A stretch of DNA of 58,248 nucleotides, taken from assembly GCA_964548165.1 (NCBI GenBank), contig CAZJQD010000020.1, positions 9,887-68,134 on the forward strand, given 5' to 3'. The translations under genes and the position numbers were made by a program. Positions 16,301 to 25,727 of this stretch are shown here, piece by piece; positions within the stretch are counted from its first letter, which is position 1; each line of letters opens with the position of its first letter. The notes under the pieces are model-generated. The model was not told where the DNA came from and did not search any database. It worked only from the letters and a program-made list of their open reading frames with translations. The DNA is from CAZJQD01 sp964548165 [NCBI: uncultured bacterium] (GTDB lineage Bacteria; UBA8481).

Positions 16301-19300
16301 GCCGCGATCGTCCACCGCGAGACCAACACGACGTCAAACACGTTCTGGACCTACCCGGACACCGCGCCCGCCCTCGAGGGCGGTTCCAGCTACAACTGGC
16401 GTGTCCGCTACTGGGACCTCAACACGGGTTACTCCGCCTGGGCGCCGACGAACGTGCCCTCGGATTCGACCTTCGGCACCGAGTACACGAGCCCCGGGGT
16501 GCGCGACCTGAAGATTGTCCAGGTCGGCCAGAGCCACGGCACCTACGGCGACTACGTGATGCTCTGGAACCCCCTCGACACGGTGGTGAAGCTAGCCGGC
16601 ATGTCGGTGCAGAGGTGGAGCGCCGATCCGACAACGAGCTGGGCGTACATCCGGTTCACCCAGCGCGACACGATCGGAGCCGGCAGTTACTACCTGATCT
16701 CGACCAATGCGGGCGCGCTGACGGACACGCAGCGCACGTTGACCGTCATCACCACTGCCCAGGCCTTCGCGCTCGTCCGCAACTACAGCCAGGTGGCCTC
16801 CATCACGGACTCCGACATCGTGGACGGGATTGGTTTCGCACAGTCGGTCGACTCGACGAGCTTGGGGAACGCGACCATCGATGGCGCGGGCGAAGCCGTC
16901 ATCCGCAAGGCGACGTCGTCCAACAACACGCAATACGGCATGACGCGGGATTCGGACCTCCGATTTGCCGGCCACTACCTCGACGGCAACGAAGCCGCGG
17001 ACTGGGCGACGGGCACAACGCAGGATCCACGGGGCCTGCGTTCGGCCACGTCTCGGCTCAACTTCCGGGTGGCGCCGCGGACCGTCGACCAGAGAACGGT
17101 CGAAGTGGGGACGCCGTTCACAGCCGTCGTCACGGCTATCGATGCGTACGGCCAGCGGGTCTCGGACACGACGATCTCGAGCTACGCGGGCACGGCCAAG
17201 TTCCGCGTCTCCGGCGCGTTCGCTGTCTCGCCGTCTCTCTCCACCGCCACCTGCTCGGGCGGCATCCTCCTGGAGTCGGTCACGATCACGGCCGCGACCG
17301 GCAGTTGCACGCTGTATGCCGACACGACGATGGCCATGGACACGACCGGCATCGGCGTCATCAACGGCGAGACGCTCCTCAACGTCGTTGCGGCGGCCGC
17401 GCCCACCAAGCCCGTGATCCTCTCGCCGCCGGCCTACTCCTACGAGGCGAGCCCGTGCACGGTCACGTGGACGGCGTCCTATGATACGACCTACCCGGTC
17501 CGCTACCGCGTCCAGGTCGCGAAGAACGACTCGACGTTCGGGGCTGGCTCGATCGTGGCCGACACGATGGCCTATGACACGTTCCTTGCGATCGGTTCGC
17601 TCTCCGCGCCCGACTCGTTCTACGTGCGCGTTGTCGCGTACGATCCCGGCAACAACTACGATACCAGCTCCACCCGCGAATTCCGCGTCGTGTACCAGGT
17701 TGCCGACTGGCTCCTGTACGAGACCGACCCGGCGCTCCTGGCCCCGTCCCGAACCGTGCGCCATGGCGTCGGCTTCAACCTGCGGATCATCGCGAAGGAT
17801 ACGAACGGCAATACCGTCACGACCTTCCAGAATACCGTCTCGTTATCGCTGGACACCGGCACGATCACGCCCGCGAGCGTCACCTTCAGCCAGGCCCAGG
17901 CCGGCGATTCGACCTGTTCGGTCGTCATCACCGGCGTTTATGGCCCGGCCGTCATTCGCGTGGATTCCGGCGGAACCCTGCGCGAGACGATCCAGGTCTT
18001 CGTCCTGGGGGACAACCGCCTGGTCATCAGCGAGGTCCTGCCTACCGACACCGAGACCTCCGCCAACAGGGACCGCGACGAGTGGGTGGAGGTTCACAAC
18101 CGGTCCTACGGGGACGTGAGCACGAACGGGTGGACGCTGACCGACGTGGAGGACACCTTCGCCTTGCCGACCGTGACCATCCCCACCGGCGGCTACCTCG
18201 TCGTGCACTGGCGTGAGACCGGGGTCGCCGAGACCGTCTTCGGGGACTCGGATAACGCGGCGCACGTCTACGTCAACTTTACGAGCGCGGTCAATACGCG
18301 ACTGGGCGCTACCGACGAGATGACGCTCTACAGTTCGACGAGCACCTACGATTCCACCACGGTGGCCTCGCACGTCGCGTGGGCGAACGGCGCGACGTGG
18401 GGCGCTCAGCAGGATGCCCAGGCCGTGGCTGCCGGCATCTGGACCGATGGCCATGCCGTCGACCACGGCGGCACCACGGCCGCTCTCGCCGGCCGATCGA
18501 TCTGGAGGGCGGTCAACGGCCAGGATTCGAATTGCGGCCGCGCCGACTGGAATGCGGCGGGTCTCTCGGATACCTACACGTTCACGGAAGGCTTTGACAA
18601 CGGCATCTTCGACACGGACCTGACCGGTGTCACGGTCAGCTTCCTCTCCTCGTCGGGTTCCTCCGAGACCGTGGGCATCGGCGAGTCGCTGGTCGTCCGC
18701 GTGACGGCGGCGGGCGGCGGCAATCCGGCCGTGGCTGGCGTCACCGGGGTCTTTCTGTACAGCCGCGCCGATACCCAGGGGATCGTCCTGATGCTGCGTG
18801 AATCGATCCCCGGATCCCGCCTCTACGAGGGGATCGTCACGATCGCGAGCTACCTGGATTCGGGCGCCTCGCTGGACGGCATGCGTCAGCTCTCCACCTT
18901 CGCCCTCGACACGGTCACCGCGTACTGGGTTCGCGGTGGCGCCGCCGCGATCACGGCGGTCGCCGGCACGTTGCACCATTTCGATATCACCGGCCCGGGC
19001 TCGGCCTCGAACGGATACGGCGTATCCCTCGTGGTCGCGGCCAAGACCATCAATGGCGCGACCAAGGTGGACTTTACCGGAACGGTGAACGTGACCGTGA
19101 GCTCGGGATCGATCAGCCCGACGTCCCTCGTGTTCGCCGCCACGGACTCGGGCGTGGACTCCGTGGCCTTCACGTTGACTGGCGCGTCCGGGTACTGCAC
19201 CGTCACGTTCACGAATGCGGCGGGCACCGAGACCGGGATCAAGGTGCTCTCGATCATCGAGCCCAACGTGGTGATCAACGAGATCATGGCCGAACCCGGG

Positions 19301-22300
19301 ATGATCGACTGGGACGGGTCGGGCGCCGTCAGCGCGTCGCTCGACGAATGGGTGGAACTCTTCAATCGCGCCGAGTCGTGGGTCTCGCTCTCGGGCTGGC
19401 GCCTGGGCATGAACACGGCCACGTCCGGGGGCGTCCAGCTGAGCGACTCGATCTCACCGCGCGGCTACCTGATGGTCTACCGTCGAACCGCGGGACCACC
19501 CTGGGGTCTCGGCCACTTCTACGATTCCGGCGGCGTTTTCCGCAAGACGGTGAGCTTCGATGGAAATTCCATCGGTCCGTCCGGGCTCACGCAGGCCGGC
19601 AGACTGGTCCTGCAGACGGCAACCCCGGACACGGTCGACGATGTGACGTACCCGACTCTCAACGATGATTCCGTCTACATGCGCTCGTGGGATGGCGCGG
19701 GCACCTTCCGCACGAACAAGAAGGCGACCGCGGATTCTCCCGTGCAGGTCAACCAGAGGGAATCCGTGCCGAACATGCGTTTCCGCGTGGTCGTGGCCGA
19801 GACAGCGACCCTTGGTTCCAATGTCCTGCTCAAGGTCACCGCGCTCACGCCGTCGACCGACGGGGGAGACACGGTCACGGCCTTCACCGCCACCGGCGTC
19901 CCCATCTTTTCGACCGGAGGCCCGGTCCTGTCCACGTCGACGCTCACCTTCGATAACGGCGTCTGCTCGACCTACGTCTCGTTCTCGTCGCCCTCCGGAA
20001 CGGCCACGCTCACGGTCCGATACGAGACCAATACATACGGCCGCGACACGATCACCGTGCTCGATGATGTCGGGCCGCCGAACGTGCTCACGGTCCAGAT
20101 CACGGGCGTCAGCGACTCGAACTTCTATGCCGGAGTCGGGCTCATCGAGACCGGCGCGGCGAACCCGGCGGACACCGTCTGGACCAACTCGATCGATACG
20201 GTCTACGTCTTCTGCACCGTGACCGTCTCCGGGGGCGTCGGGAGCGTCGTGGCGAGCCGGATCTTCGGCAACCCGGTCCAGGTCGACAACGACTCGCCCT
20301 ACAATTTCAGCTTCATCGTCCAGCCGCACCTGGCGGCCATCCTCTGGCGCGAGACGACCTGGCAACTGGCGGCGTATGACACGGCGCAGGCTCAGGTCGA
20401 CACGGTGTACATCAAGGTCATCGAGGACCGCGAGGGACCGACCTTCTCCTCGGTGACGCTCCGGCCGGACACGATCACGGACGGCGCCGCGGACCAGGAC
20501 GACGATCGGCAGATCTTCCTGACGTGGTCGGTCGCGGACAACGACAGCGGCGCCGGCGTCGCCGTCATCAACGCCCAGACGAACACCACCGACTTCGCGA
20601 TCAATGACTCCTCGTTCGCCAGCGGGTGGGATTCGGCGATCGGCGCGGTCGGGTACAACGTCTACAAGGTCTCGGCGCGCGACCATGTCGGCAACTGGGC
20701 GTCCACTCCCGGTGCCGACACGATCCAGGTCATCATGCGGACCCTGGACGACTTCAACACGGTCCAGGCCCGGAACCTCTGGAGCGGCGAGACCCTGACG
20801 TTCGCCGCGGGCGCGACGATCGGCATCGAGAATCGAACCGATGCGCCGCTCTACCCGCGGGATCCGGCCGGCAACTTCCTCCGGATGACCGGCACGCTGA
20901 CGACCGGCCAGTACGGCGGGTACATCTCCAAGCCGGGAGCCGGCGGTGCCGATCTCGGCGAGTCGCGCGGCTTCTGGCGCGCGCTCTCCTTCGGCATCCG
21001 TTCCGGGGACGGCACGGCCGGCGACCTCGTCCGGGTCGAATTCCCGACCACCGCCGGCAACGAGAAGGAAGACCTCTGGCGCTGGTTGCCCTCGGGCGGC
21101 GCGACGCCGTCGTGGCAGGAGGTCGTGATCCCCTTGAACGCCTGGACCACGTCGAACCTCGTCTTCGGGGATTCGAACGTCGCGTTCCTCTACGACGATC
21201 CCGCCACCTACGGCGGGCCGCCGAATCCCGTGGTGGACCTGGACTACATCCGTTTCGAGCAGTACATCGAGACGGCCGTCCTCGAGCTCTTCAACGACAC
21301 GAACGTCACCGTCAATGCCTGGGGCATCACGGTCAACGCCTACAGCCAACTCACGAATCCGACGTTCCAGCGCGAGACGGGGATCCCGTACTCCGGCTGG
21401 GGTGCGCTCCGCATGAATTACGATTTCAACAACACGACCAATAACTGGCAGGGGCTCATCTTCGACTACCGTCCCATGGACCTCACGCGCCTCTCCGCGC
21501 TCGAGTTCATGGTCCGCCTGGACACCGGGACGAGCGCGCGACCGGACTCGTGGGGCAACCTCGAGGTCAAGGTCCGTCACGCCGGAGGCGCCGAGTTCGC
21601 CGCCTATCTCAACAACTACATTCCCAATATCGGCGGCGAGTGGCGGAAGGTTCGCATCCCGGTGAACGACTACATCACCTCCGGGTTCGATCCGACGCGT
21701 TTCGATCGATTCCTCTTCGCGGTTGTCAGCGCCACCGTCGACCCGGTGCGCGGACGCCTCCTCGTCGACGACGTGCAGTGGGTGCGCGGCGACACCACGG
21801 ACCCGGCGGCGGCTCCGACGATCCAGGCCCCGCTCTACGGCCAGGAGACCATCACGCAACCCGCCCTGAAGTGGGCGGGCACGACCGACAATTCCGGAGA
21901 GGTGTACTACTACCTCGAGCTGGCCACGGACACCACCTTCAAGAACCTGATCTGGCGAACGGACACGACGGTGACGACGACGGTCGTGCCGTTCGAGCCC
22001 TCGCAGGCGGAGGTCTGGTGGCGCGTCACGGCTCACGACACCTTCGGCAACTGGACGGCCTTCTCGGAATCCTCGTACTGGCGATCGAGCCCGGCTCCGG
22101 CGCGCCCGTCGGGCTTGTCCGCGCTGGGCGTGCTCACGGCCCTCCCGGCCGTGGACACCGGCGTCCAGCTCTCGTGGACGGCCAATACCGAGACGGACGT
22201 GGTGGGGTACCGCGTCTACCGGAACACGGTCAACGACTCCCGGGCGGCGGGCATGACGCTGCTGTTCGGAGGAACGATCACCGGGATCGCGCGGCTCGAT

Positions 22301-22747
22301 TCCAGCGTGCCGCCGACGGACACCTACTACTACTTCGTCGTGGCCATCGACAGCTATGGGTTGCGCTCGGACACGGCGGGAGGCGTCACCGCGCCCGTCT
22401 TCACGATCGCGAAGCTCATCGATTCGACCTCGCTGGGCTTGTTGCCCGGGTCCTCGATCCAGTACCGGCTCACGATCCAGAACGCGGGCTGGGGACCGGC
22501 GGATTCGATCGTCGTCTTTGACACGGTTCCCGCGAACAAGGTCTTTCGCGACACGGCGAACCTTGTCGAGGGCTGGGAGTTCCAGTTCAGCACCGTCGCC
22601 GCGCCGGACCAGGCGTTTTACTCGGCCGACTACGTGACGGGCGTGCCGCCCGATCCAACGCTCGTGAGGTTCGTGCGCTGGAGGAAACTGAGGGTCACGG
22701 CCGGCGAGCCGGCCGCGGCCATACGCTTCCGGACGATCATCGAGTGA
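13340..22747 (+). CDS. giant secreted multidomain surface protein (Ig-like, Fn3-like, lamin-tail-like, DUF11-like)
   Basis: 3135 residues in one uninterrupted frame. Start GTG 13340 gives an Arg-rich n-region, a hydrophobic core (MIHLLGIIAMLMGLV) and a cleavage site AHA near residue 44; ATG 13415 with GGAG 5 nt before it is an alternative. Approximate domains: Ig-like (180-275), a beta-rich DOMON-like block (277-790), two Fn3-like (830-1045), lamin-tail-like (1050-1215), Ig-like (1243-1350), Fn3-like (1354-1450), Ig-like (1460-1550), lamin-tail-like with NRDRDEWVEVHNRS (1560-1740), lamin-tail-like with SLDEWVELFNRAESW (1977-2107), two carbohydrate-binding-like beta-sandwiches (2470-2650, 2650-2820), two Fn3 (2824-3020), and a DUF11-like end (3024-3135). 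It has no FlgD-Ig sorting tail. The terminal module matches that of both A proteins. The Ser/Thr/Asp-rich composition suits a long extracellular fibre or adhesin. Confidence 0.85.
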   Translation: MTGRTLFLNRDAHRSRVQGRWRGAAMIHLLGIIAMLMGLVPRAHAATNDNFIENSGGQPYHSPTVTAWTGSPYTYRDSADIQDTMAPRIMFSVWANDITGATLNWNAGSGWNYYTMSFLTDADFKSYWTTGPLVSEVQAQAPGTVVQYDFKLEDGGDQNWLKSDGFFDAPTTGTSWSFTVEGISATPTTVAADSSSTATVSCWVTQNGTPLSGQTVTFSFVSGPGAFTSNNARSVTATTDASGRANVQVWAGDAGTAVVQATNANFTTATTSVSFTSFVIDGDDADFPARFFASGMNSNDSKVAEGTWIWRDALGDARPGSEIDNPGGYNADNWDLYAIRLTGTRDTFRVLASLKDGVGANYPMVILCVDTDVTRDTASTVAGPGPGLATSVKDFGNWWMPAGAATGTRHLGGNSQNERGERHQRDQSSSGSSDGLYPNRWQVGPDNAMDGGADSTVSGKRDPAISANRAADGGGGNPSELKWDYSPVSNEIYFAFQNYRADADHFFWLADETTTTSLNWFAGYWNKAGKIMDFDFFAVRSDGSWYRGTQITGRNWMNGVAWNSNTGYAEVTTDTDDDNRGMAYVVSDTDNPTIEGVIDLDDLFRDTGVRNGDLFLLASAYGAADGNGAWDGVPEDFGGSGDWGGESRFQQIWIERPSSTSDEQTAEWERAITFNNQSPGGGKVGTCIWYAPGGRSIGYSRREFDNSTKSYLSASGDTFEFACPWEDLLSQRRPPFTLRFTIGVGQSASGGGDQFDNFRYFMGRRKDGSGAYGMVSGLLDVVSNQTSSNELNDSDVDYFVDVDFNRDGRVNTTPDTATSLGLTESGDTAVLNSGTIINDATPIFQWTWNDTDGVNSIQHPAWQVQVFSDAAHSALVQEKFTENDSSTQWEYSGAALSSGNNYYWRVRTRDDFGWGPWSFTNAMYTGGRTDSFSFRINSVPNSPSYLRVDGETNPTTLNSGNPTFSWRFSDPDANDGQKGFAIEVYNGAAIVHRETNTTSNTFWTYPDTAPALEGGSSYNWRVRYWDLNTGYSAWAPTNVPSDSTFGTEYTSPGVRDLKIVQVGQSHGTYGDYVMLWNPLDTVVKLAGMSVQRWSADPTTSWAYIRFTQRDTIGAGSYYLISTNAGALTDTQRTLTVITTAQAFALVRNYSQVASITDSDIVDGIGFAQSVDSTSLGNATIDGAGEAVIRKATSSNNTQYGMTRDSDLRFAGHYLDGNEAADWATGTTQDPRGLRSATSRLNFRVAPRTVDQRTVEVGTPFTAVVTAIDAYGQRVSDTTISSYAGTAKFRVSGAFAVSPSLSTATCSGGILLESVTITAATGSCTLYADTTMAMDTTGIGVINGETLLNVVAAAAPTKPVILSPPAYSYEASPCTVTWTASYDTTYPVRYRVQVAKNDSTFGAGSIVADTMAYDTFLAIGSLSAPDSFYVRVVAYDPGNNYDTSSTREFRVVYQVADWLLYETDPALLAPSRTVRHGVGFNLRIIAKDTNGNTVTTFQNTVSLSLDTGTITPASVTFSQAQAGDSTCSVVITGVYGPAVIRVDSGGTLRETIQVFVLGDNRLVISEVLPTDTETSANRDRDEWVEVHNRSYGDVSTNGWTLTDVEDTFALPTVTIPTGGYLVVHWRETGVAETVFGDSDNAAHVYVNFTSAVNTRLGATDEMTLYSSTSTYDSTTVASHVAWANGATWGAQQDAQAVAAGIWTDGHAVDHGGTTAALAGRSIWRAVNGQDSNCGRADWNAAGLSDTYTFTEGFDNGIFDTDLTGVTVSFLSSSGSSETVGIGESLVVRVTAAGGGNPAVAGVTGVFLYSRADTQGIVLMLRESIPGSRLYEGIVTIASYLDSGASLDGMRQLSTFALDTVTAYWVRGGAAAITAVAGTLHHFDITGPGSASNGYGVSLVVAAKTINGATKVDFTGTVNVTVSSGSISPTSLVFAATDSGVDSVAFTLTGASGYCTVTFTNAAGTETGIKVLSIIEPNVVINEIMAEPGMIDWDGSGAVSASLDEWVELFNRAESWVSLSGWRLGMNTATSGGVQLSDSISPRGYLMVYRRTAGPPWGLGHFYDSGGVFRKTVSFDGNSIGPSGLTQAGRLVLQTATPDTVDDVTYPTLNDDSVYMRSWDGAGTFRTNKKATADSPVQVNQRESVPNMRFRVVVAETATLGSNVLLKVTALTPSTDGGDTVTAFTATGVPIFSTGGPVLSTSTLTFDNGVCSTYVSFSSPSGTATLTVRYETNTYGRDTITVLDDVGPPNVLTVQITGVSDSNFYAGVGLIETGAANPADTVWTNSIDTVYVFCTVTVSGGVGSVVASRIFGNPVQVDNDSPYNFSFIVQPHLAAILWRETTWQLAAYDTAQAQVDTVYIKVIEDREGPTFSSVTLRPDTITDGAADQDDDRQIFLTWSVADNDSGAGVAVINAQTNTTDFAINDSSFASGWDSAIGAVGYNVYKVSARDHVGNWASTPGADTIQVIMRTLDDFNTVQARNLWSGETLTFAAGATIGIENRTDAPLYPRDPAGNFLRMTGTLTTGQYGGYISKPGAGGADLGESRGFWRALSFGIRSGDGTAGDLVRVEFPTTAGNEKEDLWRWLPSGGATPSWQEVVIPLNAWTTSNLVFGDSNVAFLYDDPATYGGPPNPVVDLDYIRFEQYIETAVLELFNDTNVTVNAWGITVNAYSQLTNPTFQRETGIPYSGWGALRMNYDFNNTTNNWQGLIFDYRPMDLTRLSALEFMVRLDTGTSARPDSWGNLEVKVRHAGGAEFAAYLNNYIPNIGGEWRKVRIPVNDYITSGFDPTRFDRFLFAVVSATVDPVRGRLLVDDVQWVRGDTTDPAAAPTIQAPLYGQETITQPALKWAGTTDNSGEVYYYLELATDTTFKNLIWRTDTTVTTTVVPFEPSQAEVWWRVTAHDTFGNWTAFSESSYWRSSPAPARPSGLSALGVLTALPAVDTGVQLSWTANTETDVVGYRVYRNTVNDSRAAGMTLLFGGTITGIARLDSSVPPTDTYYYFVVAIDSYGLRSDTAGGVTAPVFTIAKLIDSTSLGLLPGSSIQYRLTIQNAGWGPADSIVVFDTVPANKVFRDTANLVEGWEFQFSTVAAPDQAFYSADYVTGVPPDPTLVRFVRWRKLRVTAGEPAAAIRFRTIIE

Positions 22748-24318
22748 GCGGGCTTGGCATGAGCGCGGGTCGGGGGGCGCGGGTGCTCGTGGCGCTCAGC
22801 CTGTGCGGTCTCGTGGTCGTGCCCGCCGCCGCCGAGCCGTCGACCGTGGCGACGGCCACGACGGCGCGCGCGGCCGCGGCCTTGCCGCCCGGAGTGGCCT
22901 ACCAGGCGTGGGGGAGCGCGCGGAATCTCGAGGCCATCGCGGACGGAAACGCGGCGACGGCGGCGGTGGTCGATTCCGGTCCCGCCCGGATTTTTCTCCT
23001 CCTGGGCGAGGAGTCGCTGTTGTCGGCCATCCTCGTGACGACGGCCGGCCGACTGGGCGTGCCCGTCGTGGAACTGAGCCAGGATGCGCTCTCGTGGACG
23101 CCCGTGGTCGTCCGTGTCCGCAGGGATGCGCGCCGCGGAGAGACGCGGTTGGAGTTTGCCGAGCCGATGACGGCGCGCGCCGTGATGCTGACCCTGCCGT
23201 ATTCCGGACGTTCGCTCTCCCTCAAGGAGGTGAGGCTGGAGCCCGCCGCCCCGGCCACGCCGCGCGTGCGCGAGATCGTCATCGGGGCCATCACCGAGGA
23301 CGCGGCCACCGTGACGTGGAAGACCGACCGCCCGGCCAAGACGCTGTTGCTCTACGGCTTTCGCCCCGACGGGATGAAGAACTTCGGGGATCCCAGCTAC
23401 GAGCTGAGGAGGGACCATAACGTTCGCCTGACCGGGCTTCTACCCGGCACCGATTATCGCGCGTGGATCGTGATCGGCCGCGACTCGGCGATCGGCGCGT
23501 CGCCGGGCCAACCCCTGAGGTTTCGGACCGCCGGGACCCCGCTGCCGTTCGCCACGGGCTTCCGGCACGCGCTCGGGCGCGACACGGCCCAGGTCCGCTT
23601 TCTCGTGAACATCCCGGCGAGGGCCGTACTGGAATGGCGGGAACAGGGGACGGAGAACGTGAGGCGACAACCGGTCCTCGCCGGCGACGCGCTCCTGACC
23701 GACCACGCCGCGCTCCTCGCGGGCCTCCAGCCGCGCGTGACCTACGAGTACCAGGTGATCGCGACGGATTCGCGGGGCCGGAGCACGGCGACGCCGTGGA
23801 TTGCGTTTGCCACGGAGCCCTACAACCTGGCGGCGGGGCGTCCGGCGAGCGGCACGTTCCAGGAGCTCCTGGACGAGCAGGCGTCGGGGGATACGCGTCC
23901 GGCGCTGGAGCGGGTCACCGACGGGCGGGACGACTACTTCCACGGCATGGCGACCTCGGGGGATCCCGGCGAGACGGACCAGTGGGTGGAGGTCGACCTG
24001 GGGGAGCCGAGCCGGATCGCAACCGTGGAGATGGTCTGGCGCGGGAACGCGTATCCGCGCTCCTACTACGTGATGACCTCCCTGGACCGCCAGAACTGGG
24101 CCTATCCCGGCTTCGGGCTCGATGCGGGCGCCGGCGCCTTCGAGCGGTCGTCCGGCGGTGATCCGTTGCGGCGCGTCAGCCTCGCGATCGAGGCGACGGA
24201 CCCGGTCCGCTACGTGCGGGTCTTCATCCCGCGCGGCAGCGACTACTTCGTGAAGACGCGATCGTGGCGATTCGTCCAGCTCGCCGAGCTGGAAGCCCAC
24301 GGTCACTGGGCGCGATGA
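22744..24318 (+). CDS. secreted discoidin (F5/8 type C) and Fn3 domain protein
   Basis: 524 residues. GTG 22744 overlaps the giant gene's stop as GTGA, implying translational coupling. A signal peptide (VLVALSLCGLVVVPAAA) is followed by a discoidin-like jelly roll (about 45-165), two Fn3-like domains (170-265 with ITEDAATVTWKTDRPAKTLL, and 270-360), and a C-terminal F5/8 type C domain (362-524; AAGRPASGTF, DQWVEVDLGEPSRIATVEMV, YVRVFIPRGSDYF). Such domains bind glycans or lipids. It lacks a membrane anchor or sorting tail. Its coupling to the giant gene suggests the two products work together, perhaps one attaching the other to a surface sugar. Confidence 0.82.
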   Translation: MSGLGMSAGRGARVLVALSLCGLVVVPAAAEPSTVATATTARAAAALPPGVAYQAWGSARNLEAIADGNAATAAVVDSGPARIFLLLGEESLLSAILVTTAGRLGVPVVELSQDALSWTPVVVRVRRDARRGETRLEFAEPMTARAVMLTLPYSGRSLSLKEVRLEPAAPATPRVREIVIGAITEDAATVTWKTDRPAKTLLLYGFRPDGMKNFGDPSYELRRDHNVRLTGLLPGTDYRAWIVIGRDSAIGASPGQPLRFRTAGTPLPFATGFRHALGRDTAQVRFLVNIPARAVLEWREQGTENVRRQPVLAGDALLTDHAALLAGLQPRVTYEYQVIATDSRGRSTATPWIAFATEPYNLAAGRPASGTFQELLDEQASGDTRPALERVTDGRDDYFHGMATSGDPGETDQWVEVDLGEPSRIATVEMVWRGNAYPRSYYVMTSLDRQNWAYPGFGLDAGAGAFERSSGGDPLRRVSLAIEATDPVRYVRVFIPRGSDYFVKTRSWRFVQLAELEAHGHWAR

Positions 24319-24417
24319 GGGAGCGACGGATGAAGGATGAAGAGAGGGATGAATCAGGACGTGAAGAAGGAACGAAAAATCCTGGTGGGGAGGTGAGGGT
24401 GGAGTAGTAGGAAGGAC

Positions 24418-24440
24418 GGGCGCGGCCATGGGTCGCGCCC
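24418..24440 (+). other. GC-rich hairpin ahead of the A1 gene
   Basis: GGGCGCG (24418-24424) pairs with CGCGCCC (24434-24440) around a 9-nt loop. There is no T tract, so it is more likely a processing or stabilising hairpin at the 5' side of A1 mRNA than a terminator. The 5' part of this 164-bp spacer is purine-rich and includes GGATGAAGGATGAAG at 24328-24342. Confidence 0.35.
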
Positions 24441-24482
24441 GCGGATTCGGCACGGGAATTTCAACGAAAGGACAGTATTCAA

Positions 24483-25523
24483 GTGAAAAGGCTCTTACTC
24501 AGCCTGGGCGTCGCAGCGATAGGCATCCTCGTGGTGCAGAATGTGGCTCTTGCCCTGGGCACGGCCGCGTCCACGAGCGTGACCAACGTCGCGCGCGTCG
24601 CATGGCTCAACAACGGAAACAGCGCTGATACGGTATCGCTGTCGGCGGATACGACCGTCGCGAGGGTCGCGGGCGATACGCTCCTGGCAACCGCGGACAA
24701 CACGCTCTCGATCGGCGATACGCGGTACTTCGTCTACGAGATCTACAACACGGGCAACGCGACGGACACGATCTTCGTCGAGGTGGATTCCTTCACCCTG
24801 TCCGGCGGAGCCGCATCCTGGACATTCACGCTCTGGGGCGATTCGCTCGGTAATCCGACCTCCACGGTCAACGACACGATCGCCCTGCGCAACGTCGCCG
24901 TGGATGCTCTCAAGTTCTGCACCATCGCTGTCTGGTCCAATTCCACGCCGGCCAACTCGCCGGACGGATCCTTCGGGTCGTTTCGCCTGAGGATCAGGAC
25001 GGCGGCGGCTGGAGCCGATACGACGGCCCAGTACGTGGGCGATAACGGCAACACGTATGGATATGGCCAGGGTTCAGAGGACGTCTCCCGGGCCACGGTG
25101 GCCGCGGCGCGCCTCGCGCTCACCAAGGCCATCACCAGCGTGACCATGTATGGGAACCCGTCGATGCCGCTACCCGGCGCGACGATCCTCTACACCCTCT
25201 CGGATACCAACCAGGGTTCCGCGGCCGCGGATTCCGTGGTCCTGAGGGATACGATCCCGACATCGACGACATTCGATACGGCATCCTCCACGATGGCCAA
25301 CCTCGGATGTTCGGCGGTCCTGGCCGCCGACTCCGGCGCGTCGGGCTGGACGGCCCAGGTCTCGGTTCTCGCGTCTCCCTCGTCCGCGCTCTACTCCACG
25401 GACTGGATCAACCTGCCGCAGTATACGGCCGCGGCGGGAACCATCCGGCACGTCCGCTGGATACGCCAGACCGTGTTGGCGGGCGAGGCTTCCACCCTGC
25501 GGTTCAGGGTGATCATCAACTAG
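24483..25523 (+). CDS. cassette 1 protein A: secreted tandem DUF11-like beta-sandwich protein
   Basis: 346 residues. GTG 24483 is preceded by AAAGGA at 24467-24472. After the signal peptide (LLLSLGVAAIGILVV, cleavage near ALA) two beta-sandwich modules follow: about 28-210, beginning TSVTNVARVAWLNNG, and 215-346, with MPLPGATILYTL, VVLRDTIPTSTTFDTAS and a final IRHVRWIRQTV...LRFRVIIN. The second has the classic DUF11 pattern of a conserved Asn-Gly strand and DTIP turn. Roughly three quarters of the residues match protein A2. It has no sorting tail, membrane anchor or catalytic motif; Thr, Ser, Asp and Ala dominate. I infer a structural surface subunit, with the last module serving in subunit or barrel contact. 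Confidence 0.75.
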   Translation: MKRLLLSLGVAAIGILVVQNVALALGTAASTSVTNVARVAWLNNGNSADTVSLSADTTVARVAGDTLLATADNTLSIGDTRYFVYEIYNTGNATDTIFVEVDSFTLSGGAASWTFTLWGDSLGNPTSTVNDTIALRNVAVDALKFCTIAVWSNSTPANSPDGSFGSFRLRIRTAAAGADTTAQYVGDNGNTYGYGQGSEDVSRATVAAARLALTKAITSVTMYGNPSMPLPGATILYTLSDTNQGSAAADSVVLRDTIPTSTTFDTASSTMANLGCSAVLAADSGASGWTAQVSVLASPSSALYSTDWINLPQYTAAAGTIRHVRWIRQTVLAGEASTLRFRVIIN

Positions 25524-25539
25524 CGCGGAGGCGGGCCCA

Positions 25540-25561
25540 CGCGGGGACGAGTAAACCCGCG
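25540..25561 (+). other. hairpin after the A1 gene
   Basis: CGCGGG (25540-25545) pairs with CCCGCG (25556-25561) around a 10-nt loop, 17 bp after the A1 stop, without a T tract. A second hairpin lies at 25664-25680 (CCCGTC / GACGGG, 5-nt loop). They could uncouple expression of an abundant A1 from B1. Confidence 0.35.
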
Positions 25562-25727
25562 ACGGGCGAGCATGCTTTCGAGCAGAGATAACGGCGCGGA
25601 CGCAGGCGGCCGGGGAGACCCGGCCAACGGCTCACCGCACCGCGTTGAATTTCCCGTGAGGATCCCGTCCCGGAGACGGGGCGGGGTCCACGGGAGTTCA
25701 GGCGCCAACCCACCATCCGTAGTGCGC

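Noticed and set aside
13382-16315. 977-codon open frame on the minus strand opposite the giant gene
   Set aside because: Its translation is Arg/Val/Gly/Ala-rich without domains, as expected from the antisense of a Thr/Asp/Ser-rich GC-rich gene. The plus-strand frame has clear domains. Similar long shadows exist opposite most genes here.
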